The position numbers and the translations under genes are program-made. Below are positions 9,093-18,185 of a stretch of 41,788 nt of DNA, piece by piece. How positions within the stretch are numbered: position 1 is the stretch's first letter; every line of letters begins with the position of its first letter. The stretch lies in assembly GCA_026398695.1 (NCBI GenBank), contig JAPLSJ010000026.1, forward strand, positions 1 to 41,788, in the 5' to 3' direction. The notes under the pieces are model-generated. The model worked only from the letters and a program-made list of their open reading frames with translations, did no database searches and had not been told where the DNA came from. Origin of the DNA: Arenimonas sp. (GTDB lineage Bacteria; Pseudomonadota; Gammaproteobacteria; Xanthomonadales; Xanthomonadaceae).

Positions 9093-9265
9093 ACATCCTG
9101 CTGGCCCTCATCCCCGTCTCGCTGGCGCTGCTGGTGCTGGCGATCCTGGCGTTCCTGTGGGCGGTGAAGCGCGGCCAGTTCGACGACCTGGACACGCCCT
9201 CGCTCGACATCCTGGGCGACGACGAGCGCCCCGCCCCGCCGCCGGAAAAGCGCGACGCCCCCTGA
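9089..9265 (+). CDS. ccoS: cbb3 oxidase maturation protein CcoS
   Basis: A 58-residue single-span protein: helix LLALIPVSLALLVLAILAFLW followed by the CcoS signature AVKRGQFDDLDTPS and an acidic, proline-rich tail. CcoS is needed to insert haem b and copper into CcoN. It is coupled to ccoI by an ATGA overlap, and its stop TGA shares one base with the next start. Confidence 0.95.
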   Translation: MNILLALIPVSLALLVLAILAFLWAVKRGQFDDLDTPSLDILGDDERPAPPPEKRDAP

Positions 9266-9981
9266 TGCCGGTCGACCTGCTCACGCTGGGGGCGGCGCTG
9301 CTGACCGGCCTGCTGGGCGGGCTGCACTGCGCGGCCATGTGCGGCGGCATCGCCACGGGCCTGTCGGCCACGGCGGCGCGGCCCGGGCTTGGCTCGGCGT
9401 TCGCGCTCAACGGCGGCCGCGTGCTTGGCTACACCCTGGCCGGCGTCATCGTCGGTGCATTCGGCGGCGGCCTGCTCACGCTGGCGCGATCGGACGGCCT
9501 GGCCACCGGCCTGCGGGTGGCGATGGGCGCGGTGCTGCTGATGGCGGCCATCCGCATCGTGTGGCCGGGGCAGCTGGGCTTCCTGTCGCGCGGTGCCGCG
9601 GGTTTCTGGCGGATCATCCGCCCGCTGCAGGCGCGCGTGGTGCCCGCGGCGGGCCCGCTGCGGCCGTGGGTGCTGGGAATGTTCTGGGGCTGGTTGCCCT
9701 GCGGACTGTCCACGACGGTGCTGGCCGCGGCCTGGCTGGAAGCCAGCGCGCTGCACGGCGGCCTGCTGATGCTGGCCTTCGGGCTGGGCACGATGGCCAC
9801 GATGGTGCCGCTGACGTGGAGCGGCGCACGCCTGGCCGGCCTGGCCCGGCACCGCGGCTGGCGGATCACCGGCGCCGCGCTGATCGCCCTGGCGGGCATG
9901 GTGACGATGGCCGGCCCATGGATCGCGCAGCAGCCGGCGGTGCACGCCGTGCTGGTGGCGCTGGGCTGCCGCTCGCTCTAG
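9265..9981 (+). CDS. TauE/SafE (DsbD/UreH-like) family membrane protein
   Basis: A 238-residue protein with about six membrane helices and the motif HCAAMCGG near residue 21, typical of the 'sulfite exporter TauE/SafE' family often found at the end of cco operons. A second polar motif, GWLPCGL, is near residue 150. The shared-base junction with ccoS makes it the last gene of the operon. The paired cysteine motifs and the context suggest a role in copper or thiol handling during oxidase assembly; this is inference, and the transported substrate is not visible. Confidence 0.85.
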   Translation: MPVDLLTLGAALLTGLLGGLHCAAMCGGIATGLSATAARPGLGSAFALNGGRVLGYTLAGVIVGAFGGGLLTLARSDGLATGLRVAMGAVLLMAAIRIVWPGQLGFLSRGAAGFWRIIRPLQARVVPAAGPLRPWVLGMFWGWLPCGLSTTVLAAAWLEASALHGGLLMLAFGLGTMATMVPLTWSGARLAGLARHRGWRITGAALIALAGMVTMAGPWIAQQPAVHAVLVALGCRSL

Positions 9982-9993
9982 CCGCGGCCCGCT

Positions 9994-10755
9994 CTAGATA
10001 CGATGTTTCATGCCCGGCGCGGGCGGCTTCGCCGGGCCGTGCACCATCGCGTCCAGGCGCGCGGCGTCGAGCACCGTCACCTGGCGCCCGCGCACGGCGA
10101 TCACGCCGTCTTCCTGCATCTTGGTCAGCGTGCGGCTGACGGTCTCGATCACCATGCCCAGGAAGCTGGCGATGTCCTCGCGGCTCATCGGCAGCACGAA
10201 CATCTCGCCCGATCGGCCCAGCAGCCTGTAGCGCTCCGACAGGCCGTGCAGGAACAGCGCCACGCGCTCGGCGGCCTGGCGGCGGCCCAGCATTTCCATG
10301 TGCGCCTGGTCGCGGTTGATGCCCTGGCCGATGATGCGCAGCAGCTGGTGCTGCAGGCCCGGCAGCTTGGCGCAGATGCTTTCCAGCTGCGCCAGCGGCA
10401 CCTCGCAGACCGAGGCGCGGGTGAGCGCCTCGGCGTCGCAGGCGTGGTGGCCACTGCCCAGCGCGTCCAGCCCCATCAGTTCGCCGGGCAGGTGGAAGCC
10501 GATCACCTGCGCCTCGCCCTCTTCGTTGGTGGCGATGGTCTTGAAGGCACCCTCGCGCGCCACGTAGAGCGAACTGAGGGCATGGCCGGCGCGGAACAGG
10601 CTTTCGCCCGGCTCCAGCGGCCGCCGGTTGCGCACGATCTCGTCAAGCTGCTGCAGGTCGGTGCCGCCGATGGCGGCCGGCAGGCACAGCACGTGCAGCG
10701 AGCACTGCGCGCAGCTGCGGCGCAGTTTCTCCAGGTCGACGACTTCAGCAGTCAC
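9994..10755 (-). CDS. fnr: Fnr/Anr-type oxygen-sensing transcriptional regulator
   Basis: A 253-residue CRP/FNR-family regulator. The cysteines C15, C18 and C24 (CAQCSLHVLC) and C117 (SVCEVP) match the four [4Fe-4S] ligands of E. coli FNR in spacing, so it should sense oxygen. The recognition helix IETVSR (203-208) keeps the Glu, Ser and Arg that read the TTGAT/C half-site, which is present upstream of ccoN at 1217. The start is a GTG, with GGAG about ten bases upstream inside the end of the preceding peptidase gene. It converges on the cco operon, with only 12 bases between the two stops. Confidence 0.95.
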   Translation of the reverse strand: MTAEVVDLEKLRRSCAQCSLHVLCLPAAIGGTDLQQLDEIVRNRRPLEPGESLFRAGHALSSLYVAREGAFKTIATNEEGEAQVIGFHLPGELMGLDALGSGHHACDAEALTRASVCEVPLAQLESICAKLPGLQHQLLRIIGQGINRDQAHMEMLGRRQAAERVALFLHGLSERYRLLGRSGEMFVLPMSREDIASFLGMVIETVSRTLTKMQEDGVIAVRGRQVTVLDAARLDAMVHGPAKPPAPGMKHRI

Positions 10756-10762
10756 GGTCGTG

Positions 10763-12826
10763 TCACTCCGCGGTCCAGCGCTTGAGCCAGGCGTTCACCG
10801 TGTCGTGCCACTGCACGCTGTTCTGCGGCTTGAGGATCCAGTGGTTTTCGTCGGGGAAGTACAGCAGCTGGCTTTCGACGCCGTTGCGCTGCGCGGCGCT
10901 GAAGCTGGCCAGGCCCTGTTCCACCAGCACGCGGTAGTCGAGCTGGCCGTGGATGACCAGCATCGGCGACTTCCACTTGCCGACGTGGTTGGCCGGGTTG
11001 AACTTCTCGTAGTTCTCCGGCACCTGCACCGGCGTGCCGCCGTTTTCCCACTCGCTGAACCACAGCTCTTCGGTGTTGGTGCCCATGATGCGGGTGTCGA
11101 ACACGCCGGCGTGGTTCACCAGGCACTTGAAGCCATCGGGCCAGTTGCCGGCGATCCAGGCCACCATGTAGCCGCCGTAGCTGCCGCCCAGGGCGCAGGC
11201 GCGCTGGCCGTCGAGGAAGGAATATTTTTCCTGCGCGGCGGCGAAGCCCTTCTTCAGGTCTTCCAGCGGCTTGCCGCCCCAGTCCTGCGAGATCGAATCG
11301 GTGAAGGCCTGGCCGTAGCCGGTGGAGCCGTGGAAGTCGATCATCACCACCGCGAAGCCGGCGCCGGCGTAGGTCTGCGGGTTCCAGCGGTAGTGGAAGT
11401 TGTCGCCGAAGCTGCCCTGCGGGCCGCCGTGGATCAGGAAGGCCACCGGGTACTTCTTGCCCTCTTCGTAGCCCACCGGCTTGACCACGTAGCCGTGCAC
11501 GGTTTCGTCGTTCCAGCCCTTGAAGCTGAACTGTTCGTAGTCGCCGAAGGTCAGGTTGGGCAGCACGTCGGCGTTGGCCTGGGTGATCTGCCGCTCGGCG
11601 CTGCCGTCGGCGCGGGCCACGAAGGCCTGCGCGGGCGACTTGAGGTTGTCGCGGGTGTAGGCCAGCGTGTCGCGCACCAGGTCGAAGCCGCCGATGGTGC
11701 CGCCGGCCAGCACCTTGGTGGCCGCGCCGGTGGCGATGTCCACCTTGAACAGCGGGTGCGTGCCCACGTCGTAGGCCTGGGTGTAGATGGCCTTGCCGTC
11801 GGCGGAGAGCTTGATGCCGTCGGCCGAACGGTCCCACTGCGGCGCGATTTCGCGGGTCTTGCCGCTGCGCAGGTCCATCGCCATCAGCGCAAGGCGGTCG
11901 GCCTCGAAGCCGGGGCGCTTCATCGCGCGGTAGTAGAGCGTCTTGCCGTCGGCGCTGAACTCGGGGCCGGTGTCCATGGCGGGGTTGCCGGCGGTGAGGT
12001 TGCGCGGCGCCATGCGCGCGCGCACGAAGCCACGGTAGAGGTCGAAGTTGGTGGACCAGGCCTCTTCGCGGCCGGCCACGCGCACGCTGAACACCAGCGA
12101 CTGGCCGTCGGGTGCCCAGGCGTATTCGCTGGCGTCGCCGAAGGGCTTGGACGGCACGTCGCCGTCGATGCCGGTGCTGATGCGCACGGGTTCACCGGCG
12201 GCCAGGCCGTCGTCGCCGAACGGCGCGACGTAGAGCTGGTTGCGGCGGCCGTCGGCCCAAGTGTCCCAGTGGCGCACGAACAGCTGGCTGTAGAGCTGGC
12301 CGGTGGCCTTGGTGGCGGCCTTCTGGTCCAGGCGCGCTTTCGTGCAGGCCAGGTCGGTGCAGTCGATGAACACTTCAAAGCTCACGGCCACCGACTTGCC
12401 GTCGGGCGCGAGCTTGTAGCTGCCCACGTCCAGCGGGTAATTCGTGACCTGCACGGCGTCGCCGCCGGCCACGGCCTGTTTCCACAATTGCTGCGAACCG
12501 GACTTGGCGCTGAGGAAATAGACGCTGGCGCCGTCGGGCGAGAAGGCCGGGCTGTTGACGTTGAAGCCTTCGGCCGTGAAGCGCACCGGCGGCGCGGCGT
12601 CGCGCGCGAACAGGTCTTCGATCCACAGGCCGGTGCTGGCCTTGTTGGCCTCGAAGTCGGCCTCGCGCACCGCCACCACCAGCTTGCGGCCGTCGGGCGA
12701 GAGCGTGGGCGACGACACCCGGTCGAGCGTGACCAGGGCGCGGGCATCGAAGGGCTGGGGGGCGGCGAAGGCGGCGCCGGACAGGGCCGGCAGCAGCAGG
12801 GCGATCAGGACGGGACGCAGGGTCAT
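10763..12826 (-). CDS. Secreted S9 family peptidase (prolyl oligopeptidase type)
   Basis: A 687-residue peptidase with a clear signal peptide (MTLRPVLIALLLPALSGAAFA). It has an N-terminal beta-propeller with WD40-like SPDG/SADG repeats (LSPDGRKL, FSPDGASVYF, LSADGKAIY) and a C-terminal alpha/beta hydrolase domain. The nucleophile is in GGSYGGYM near residue 548; the Asp (GQLDYRV) and His (DENHWIL) follow. It should cleave short peptides in the periplasm, with dipeptidyl or acylaminoacyl specificity not resolvable here. The ATG at 12826 is chosen over the GTG at 12835 because it opens the signal peptide directly. It lies seven bases upstream of fnr and may be co-transcribed with it. Confidence 0.93.
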   Translation of the reverse strand: MTLRPVLIALLLPALSGAAFAAPQPFDARALVTLDRVSSPTLSPDGRKLVVAVREADFEANKASTGLWIEDLFARDAAPPVRFTAEGFNVNSPAFSPDGASVYFLSAKSGSQQLWKQAVAGGDAVQVTNYPLDVGSYKLAPDGKSVAVSFEVFIDCTDLACTKARLDQKAATKATGQLYSQLFVRHWDTWADGRRNQLYVAPFGDDGLAAGEPVRISTGIDGDVPSKPFGDASEYAWAPDGQSLVFSVRVAGREEAWSTNFDLYRGFVRARMAPRNLTAGNPAMDTGPEFSADGKTLYYRAMKRPGFEADRLALMAMDLRSGKTREIAPQWDRSADGIKLSADGKAIYTQAYDVGTHPLFKVDIATGAATKVLAGGTIGGFDLVRDTLAYTRDNLKSPAQAFVARADGSAERQITQANADVLPNLTFGDYEQFSFKGWNDETVHGYVVKPVGYEEGKKYPVAFLIHGGPQGSFGDNFHYRWNPQTYAGAGFAVVMIDFHGSTGYGQAFTDSISQDWGGKPLEDLKKGFAAAQEKYSFLDGQRACALGGSYGGYMVAWIAGNWPDGFKCLVNHAGVFDTRIMGTNTEELWFSEWENGGTPVQVPENYEKFNPANHVGKWKSPMLVIHGQLDYRVLVEQGLASFSAAQRNGVESQLLYFPDENHWILKPQNSVQWHDTVNAWLKRWTAE

Positions 12827-12853
12827 GGCGGGCACCGAGGGAAACCAATCCCC

Positions 12854-12881
12854 ATGTTAGGCCCCCGGCGGCCAGCCGCAA
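12854..12881 (-). promoter_or_regulatory. Putative promoter of the S9 peptidase gene
   Basis: On the minus strand TTGCGG (12881-12876) and TAACAT (12859-12854) are separated by 16 bases, a reasonable sigma-70 match about 20-30 bases before the peptidase start. It sits back to back with the POT transporter promoter. Confidence 0.4.
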
Positions 12882-12900
12882 AGTCTGGGGCGGCCGTGGC

Positions 12901-12906
12901 TATACT
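12901..12906 (+). promoter_or_regulatory. Putative -10 element for the POT transporter gene
   Basis: TATACT at 12901-12906 lies 26 bases before the GTG start, predicting a leader of about 20 bases that contains the GGAG ribosome-binding site at 12922-12925. No good -35 element is visible. Confidence 0.45.
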
Positions 12907-12932
12907 CGGCCGTCCTGCCTCGGAGCCACCCC

Positions 12933-14519
12933 GTGACCCACACCGTTCCCCTGCCCGCCCCGGGCACCCAGCTTTTCGGCCATCCCAAGGGCCTGTTTGT
13001 CTGCTTCATGACCGAGATGTGGGAGCGCTTCGCCTTCTACGGCATGAAGGCGCTGCTGTTCCTCTACCTCACCCAGCACCACAAGTTCGACGACGCCAGC
13101 GGCTACCTGCTGCTGGGCACCTACGCCGGCCTGGCCTACGCGCTGCCGCTGCTGGGCGGCCTGCTGGCCGACCGCTACCTGGGCATGCGCAAGGCGGTGC
13201 TGTTCGGCGGCCTGCTGCTGGTGCTGGGCCAGCTGGGCATGGCCTACACCGGTGACATCGCGCAGGGTCTGCAGGGCCAGGCCACGCCGGACGCGTTCGC
13301 GCTGCAGGTGATGTACTTCTCCCTGGCGCTGATCGGCGTGGGCGTGGGCTTCCTGAAGCCCAACATCTCCACCATCGTCGGCCGCCTCTACCCCGACAAC
13401 GACCCGCGCCGCGATTCGGGCTTCACCATCTTCTACATGGGCATCAACGTTGGCGCCGCGCTGTCGTCGCTCCTGGTGGGCTACGTGGGCGTCAAGTACG
13501 GCTGGGGCTACGGCTTCGGCCTGTCGGGCGTGATGATGGCGCTGGGCCTGGTGCAGTTCATCTACGGCCAGAAGCACCTGCTGGGCCAGGCCGAGCCGGC
13601 CGACCCGGTGGCGCTGCGCACCCCGGTGCTGGCGGGCCTGACGCGAGAGTGGGTGATCTACCTTGGCGGGCTGGTGACGGCCGTGATCGTCTGGCAGGTG
13701 CTGCAGACCCGCATCACCTTCGCCCCGCTCACCGCCCTGGCCGGTGGCCACGAAGTCACGCTGACCGAGGTGGTGGCCGTGGTGATGGGCGCCGCGCTGT
13801 TCATCTGGTTCATCCGCCTGATGCTCACCGACCTCACGCGCGTGGAGAAGGGCCGGATGATCGTGCTGATGGTGCTGATCACCATCAGCGCGCTGTTCTG
13901 GGGCCTGTACGAGCAGAGCTACGGACCGTGGGTGGCCATGGCCGACCGCGCGATGAACCTCACCACCTTTGGTGTCACGCTCAACGCGCCGCAGACCACC
14001 TTCCTGGGCGCCGCCTTTGTCATCCTGTTCTCGCTGCCCTTCGCCTGGCTGTGGCCCAAGCTCGAAAAGAAGGGCATGAACCCGAGCTACCCGGCCAAGT
14101 TCGCCTGGGGTCTGGTGTTCTGCGGCCTGGCGTTCGGCGTGCTCTCCTTCGCGGCGGGCAACCCCGGCGAAAGCGGCCTGGTCAGCATCTGGTGGCTCGT
14201 GCTGGCTTACGCCGTGCTGGTGCTGGGCGAAATGGTGCTCTCGCCGATCGGCCTGTCGGCGGTGACGTCGCTGTCCATCAAGAGCGCGGTCGGCCTGATG
14301 ATGGGCGCGTGGTTCCTGTTCTCGGCCTTCGGCGAAATCATCGCCGGCCGCATGGGCACCTGGGCCTCGATCGAGCCCAACGCCGACGGCAGCTTCGACG
14401 TGGCGCGCTCGCTGCAGGTCTACTCCAGCGTGTTCTCGGACATGATGTGGATCGGCCTGGCGGCCGGCGTGCTGATGTTCGTGCTCACGCCGATGCTCAA
14501 GCGCCTGATGCGCGACTGA
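12933..14519 (+). CDS. Proton-dependent oligopeptide transporter (POT/PTR2 family)
   Basis: A 528-residue MFS-type transporter with many membrane helices. The family signatures are EMWERFAFYGMKALL in the first helix (the ExxERFxYYG motif) and GVGFLKPNISTIVG with FYMGINVGA in helices 4-5. It imports di- and tripeptides using the proton gradient. It starts with GTG, supported by GGAG seven bases upstream. It sits between two genes for secreted S9 peptidases, one divergent and one convergent, so released peptides could be taken up directly. Confidence 0.95.
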   Translation: MTHTVPLPAPGTQLFGHPKGLFVCFMTEMWERFAFYGMKALLFLYLTQHHKFDDASGYLLLGTYAGLAYALPLLGGLLADRYLGMRKAVLFGGLLLVLGQLGMAYTGDIAQGLQGQATPDAFALQVMYFSLALIGVGVGFLKPNISTIVGRLYPDNDPRRDSGFTIFYMGINVGAALSSLLVGYVGVKYGWGYGFGLSGVMMALGLVQFIYGQKHLLGQAEPADPVALRTPVLAGLTREWVIYLGGLVTAVIVWQVLQTRITFAPLTALAGGHEVTLTEVVAVVMGAALFIWFIRLMLTDLTRVEKGRMIVLMVLITISALFWGLYEQSYGPWVAMADRAMNLTTFGVTLNAPQTTFLGAAFVILFSLPFAWLWPKLEKKGMNPSYPAKFAWGLVFCGLAFGVLSFAAGNPGESGLVSIWWLVLAYAVLVLGEMVLSPIGLSAVTSLSIKSAVGLMMGAWFLFSAFGEIIAGRMGTWASIEPNADGSFDVARSLQVYSSVFSDMMWIGLAAGVLMFVLTPMLKRLMRD

Positions 14520-14545
14520 GAAACCCTGCTGCATAGCGGCCAAAA

Positions 14546-14571
14546 AAAACGGCGCCCTAGGGCGCCGTTTT
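14546..14571. terminator. Bidirectional intrinsic terminator
   Basis: A perfect 26-base palindrome, AAAACGGCGCCCT paired with its complement, is centred at 14558/14559. It is flanked by a run of A on the left and T-rich sequence on the right. It lies between the convergent POT transporter and S9 peptidase genes, where it can end both transcripts. Confidence 0.93.
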
Positions 14572-14595
14572 CTTTTCCGCGATCTTGCGCGAGCG

Positions 14596-16605
14596 TCAGT
14601 GCGACGCGCCCGCCGCCTTGTCCTGCGCCGGCGTGCCGACCTCCACCGTGCCCTGGCCGCCGATGTGGCGGCCGAAGAAGGCGAGCATCTGGGTGTAGAG
14701 GTTGACGTTGTTCTCCAGCTTGTAATAGCCGTGGCCCTCGCCCGAGGCGATGATCATGCCCTCGGGCTTGTTGCCCGCCCGCTCCAGCGCCGCGAACATC
14801 TTCTCGGAATGCTCGGGCGGGCAGCGCGCGTCGCGGGCGCCGGCCGCCATGAACACCGGGAGGGTGATCTTGTCGACGTGGTTGATCGGCGACATCGCGT
14901 CCTGCTCGGCGCGGGTGGCGCCGAAGGCGCGCTGCAGGTAGCGGATGCCGTCGTTGCGGTCGCCGGTGTCGCTGAGCTTGAACTGGATCTGCGCGTCGTA
15001 CAGGCCCACGTAGCCGAAGGCGCACTTGAACAGGCTCTGGTCGCGGGCGGGCGCCATCAGGGCCGAGTAGCCGCCGAAGCTGGCACCGTAGATGCAGATG
15101 CGCTCGGGATCGGCCACGCCGTCATTGATCGCCCACTTCGTGGCGTCGATCACGTCGTTCATGATGCCGGTGGCCCACTGGCCGTAGGCCATGTCCTGGA
15201 AGGCCTTGCCGAAGCCGCCCGAGCCGCGGAAGTTCACCTGCAGCACCGCGTAGCCGCGGCTGGCGAACAGCTGGGTTTCCGGGTTGTAGCGCCAGTTGTC
15301 GCGCGGGCCCATGGGGCCGCCGTGCGGGTTGACGATCAGCGGCAGGTTCTTGCCGTCCGAACCGGCCGGGATGGTGAGGTAGCCGTGGATCTTCAGGCCG
15401 TCGCGCGAAGTGAAGTTGAACGAGCGGATGCTCGCCGACTTCGCCGGATCCACCCACTCGCGGCCCTTGAGCAGGAAGCGGGCCTTGCCGGTGCTCCGGT
15501 CGTAGAGGTAGAGCTCGCCCGGGTTCTTGTCGCTGTAGGTCGAAACGATGATCTGCTTGCCGTCGCGGGTGGAGCTGGAGAAGTTGACCACCTGGCCCGG
15601 GAAGGCGCCGGCCAGCGAAGCATAAAGCTCGGTGTCGGGGTGTTCTTCGTTCACCAGGTTGATGCGCGGGGCGCCGGCTTCGGTCATCACCGCCAGCACC
15701 GTGTCGTCGGTCGGCGAACTGACCCAGCCCGAAACCTCGGTCACGCTGTCCTGGAACAGCTTCTTGAACTCACCCGTGGCGCGATCCACGGTGCCGAACG
15801 CGGCGGGCACCTTGCGGTCGTCCTGGAAGGCGTAGATGGTGCCGTCATCGGCGGTGCCCAGAACGTTGAGGTCCTTGCCGCCGCCGTCGGACTTGTTGAG
15901 CAACTGCCAGGTGCCGTCGTCTTCGCGCCGGTACAGCTCGGTGACGGTGTCGTACTCACCCTGCGCATTCTCGGTGTCGAAGCAAAGCGCGAAGCGGGTT
16001 TGCTTCTTCTCGTCCAGGGTCAGGCTGCAGTTCTCGCGCGGGGCGCGCGCCAGCGACTTGCGGGCACCGGTGAAGGTGTCCACCTGCACCATCTCGGTGC
16101 CGGCGCCGTCCTTGGAACGCGGGTAGTTCACTTCCATCAGCACGATGCGCGGATCATCGTCCATCGGATCGGCCAGCGAGAAACGTTCGTTGCCGACGGT
16201 CTTGCTGCGCTCGGCGGCGGAGCGGGTGCCGCGGAAGATGATCGGGCGCGCCTGGGTGCCGTCGGCGTTCACGGCGTACCACTCGCCGGTGTTGAACGGC
16301 GCGGCGAAGGCGCCGAACTTGCGCGAGGCGTTGAACATCACGCGGTCGTTGCCCACCCAGCGGAAGCTGGCGACGCTCTTTTCGTCGGGCAGCTGGTTGA
16401 CCTTGAGGATGCTCAGGTCTTCCATATTGAGGATGGTGAGCACGTCCTGGTCGCCGCGGTCGACGATGATGCCCAGGTACTTGCCGTCGGGCGAGATCTG
16501 CGCGCTGCTGTAGGCCGAGGGACGGAAGAAGTCCTCGATCGGCGGCAAGTCGGCGGCCATGCTGGTACCGGCCGTGAGGCCGATCAAGACGATTGCGGTT
16601 TTCAT
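14596..16605 (-). CDS. Secreted S9 family peptidase (acylaminoacyl/prolyl oligopeptidase type)
   Basis: A 669-residue peptidase with signal peptide MKTAIVLIGLTAGTSMA, a beta-propeller region starting at ISPDGKYLGII, and a C-terminal hydrolase domain. The nucleophile is in GASFGGYSA near residue 509, with Asp in AGARDAR and His in GEGHGYY. GGGGAG six bases before the ATG is a strong ribosome-binding site. It differs from the peptidase at 10763-12826 in its propeller and flanking sequence, so the two are not recent duplicates. The order peptidase, peptide transporter, peptidase suggests peptide scavenging. Confidence 0.93.
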   Translation of the reverse strand: MKTAIVLIGLTAGTSMAADLPPIEDFFRPSAYSSAQISPDGKYLGIIVDRGDQDVLTILNMEDLSILKVNQLPDEKSVASFRWVGNDRVMFNASRKFGAFAAPFNTGEWYAVNADGTQARPIIFRGTRSAAERSKTVGNERFSLADPMDDDPRIVLMEVNYPRSKDGAGTEMVQVDTFTGARKSLARAPRENCSLTLDEKKQTRFALCFDTENAQGEYDTVTELYRREDDGTWQLLNKSDGGGKDLNVLGTADDGTIYAFQDDRKVPAAFGTVDRATGEFKKLFQDSVTEVSGWVSSPTDDTVLAVMTEAGAPRINLVNEEHPDTELYASLAGAFPGQVVNFSSSTRDGKQIIVSTYSDKNPGELYLYDRSTGKARFLLKGREWVDPAKSASIRSFNFTSRDGLKIHGYLTIPAGSDGKNLPLIVNPHGGPMGPRDNWRYNPETQLFASRGYAVLQVNFRGSGGFGKAFQDMAYGQWATGIMNDVIDATKWAINDGVADPERICIYGASFGGYSALMAPARDQSLFKCAFGYVGLYDAQIQFKLSDTGDRNDGIRYLQRAFGATRAEQDAMSPINHVDKITLPVFMAAGARDARCPPEHSEKMFAALERAGNKPEGMIIASGEGHGYYKLENNVNLYTQMLAFFGRHIGGQGTVEVGTPAQDKAAGASH

Positions 16606-16719
16606 TGCTCTCCCCGGAGTGTGCTCGCTGTGCCGTCGCTTGCATCGCCTCGGCAGGACGCCGGGCGCGGATGGCTGCAGCCGGCGGCACGTTTGCCCGT
16701 GCCGGCCGGAGTCCGAAGA

Positions 16720-17631
16720 TTAGGGGGCGCGCGGAAGGCCCGCAAGGGTATCGAGCACCTCATCCATGCCTTCGCGCCAGTCACCGATGTGAAGGCCGAA
16801 GTCGCGCTGGAAGCGGGACGTGTCCAGGCGTGAATACGCCGGGCGCCGCGCCTTGGTCGGGAACCCGGCGGTGGTGATGGGCTCCACGGTCGGCGCCCGG
16901 GCCAGCAGGCCGCGTTCCACCGCGCCCTCGAAGATCGCCGTGGCGAAACCGTGCCAGCTGGTTTCACCCTCGGCCGACAGGTGCCAGGTGCCGCTGGGGC
17001 CGGGCTGGGCCGCCAGGGCCTGCGCCACGCCGTCGGCGATGCGCAGGGCCGAGGTGGGCGCGCCAACCTGGTCGGCCACCACGCGCAGGTGGTCGCGCTC
17101 GCGCCCCAGCCGCAGCATCGTCAGCAGGAAGTTGGCGCCGCGCGGGCCGTGCACCCAGCACAGGCGGAAGATCTTGTGCGCCGCGCCGCTGTCGCGCACG
17201 GCCTGTTCGCCGGCCCATTTGCTGGCGCCGTACACGCCGAGCGGAGCGGCGGCGTCGTCTTCGCGGTAAGGCCGCGTGCCGGAGCCGTCGAACACGTAAT
17301 CGGTGGAAAAGTGCACCAGCGGCACGCCTGCGGCCGCGCAGGCCGCCGCCAGGGCGCGCGGCGCCGCGGCATTGATGAGATGGGCGAGTTCCGGCTCGTC
17401 CTCGGCGCGGTCCACCGCGGTGTAGGCGCTGGCGTTTATCACCACGTCCGCCGCGGCCCGCTGCACCAGCCCGGCGAGCGACCCGGTGTCGGCGACATCG
17501 GCCGCCAGGCAGGCGCGGCCGTCGGGCAGCCGGCCGGTGCGCGTGGTGGCCACCACCTCGCCCATCGGGGCCAGCCGGTCCAGCAGCGCGTGGCCGACCT
17601 GGCCGTTGCCGCCGATCACCAGGAACTTCAT
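16720..17631 (-). CDS. rmlD: dTDP-4-dehydrorhamnose reductase
   Basis: A 303-residue short-chain dehydrogenase of the RmlD type that performs the final NADPH-dependent step to dTDP-L-rhamnose. The N-terminal Rossmann motif is GGNGQVG. The segments INASAYTAVDRAE, STDYVFDG and the catalytic YGASKWAGE are intact. It is the last gene of the rmlB-A-C-D operon, overlapping rmlC by four bases. Confidence 0.97.
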   Translation of the reverse strand: MKFLVIGGNGQVGHALLDRLAPMGEVVATTRTGRLPDGRACLAADVADTGSLAGLVQRAAADVVINASAYTAVDRAEDEPELAHLINAAAPRALAAACAAAGVPLVHFSTDYVFDGSGTRPYREDDAAAPLGVYGASKWAGEQAVRDSGAAHKIFRLCWVHGPRGANFLLTMLRLGRERDHLRVVADQVGAPTSALRIADGVAQALAAQPGPSGTWHLSAEGETSWHGFATAIFEGAVERGLLARAPTVEPITTAGFPTKARRPAYSRLDTSRFQRDFGLHIGDWREGMDEVLDTLAGLPRAP

Positions 17632-18185
17632 GCCGCGTAGACCGGCAGCCTGTCGGCGGGCACGTCGGCCAGGAAGGGCGCGGCGGCGTCCTTGTCCGAC
17701 AGCAGCGGCGCGCTCACCGGCCAGTCGATGGCCAGGCTGGCGTCGTCCCAGCGGATGCCGGCGTCGGCGGCGCGGTCGTAGGGTGCGGTGACCAGGTAGC
17801 TGAAGAGCGCGCGCTCGGACAGCACCACGAAGCCATGGGCGAAGCCTTCGGGAATCCAGAGGTGGCGCTTGTTCTGCGCCGACAGCACCACCGCCGTGGA
17901 GCGGCCGAACGTGGGCGAGCCGCGGCGGATGTCCACCGCCACGTCGTACACCTCGCCTTCGAGCACGCTCACGTACTTGCCCTGCGGGTTGGGCCACTGG
18001 TAGTGCAGGCCGCGCAGCACGCCGCGCGACGAGGCCGAGACGTTGCTCTGCACGAACTCCGGCGCCAGGCCGTGTTCGGCGAAGCGCGCCTTGTTCCAGC
18101 CCTCGTAGAAGAAGCCGCGGGCGTCGCCGAACACCGCGGGCTCGACGATCACGCAGCCCGGCAGATCGGTGGCGACCACTTTCAC
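17628..18185 (-). CDS. rmlC: dTDP-4-dehydrorhamnose 3,5-epimerase
   Basis: A 185-residue cupin-fold epimerase with the family motifs [25 protein letters not shown] (catalytic His), [18 protein letters not shown] and [13 protein letters not shown]. It converts dTDP-4-keto-6-deoxyglucose to the L-lyxo form. The start is GTG (18185), overlapping the rmlA stop in the sequence GTGA; its own stop overlaps the rmlD start. All four rml genes are therefore translationally linked. Confidence 0.97.
   Translation of the reverse strand: MKVVATDLPGCVIVEPAVFGDARGFFYEGWNKARFAEHGLAPEFVQSNVSASSRGVLRGLHYQWPNPQGKYVSVLEGEVYDVAVDIRRGSPTFGRSTAVVLSAQNKRHLWIPEGFAHGFVVLSERALFSYLVTAPYDRAADAGIRWDDASLAIDWPVSAPLLSDKDAAAPFLADVPADRLPVYAA

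Noticed and set aside
10628-13255. An 875-codon plus-strand open frame across fnr and the peptidase
   Set aside because: It is antisense to two genes with clear catalytic and ligand motifs and has no recognisable domain.
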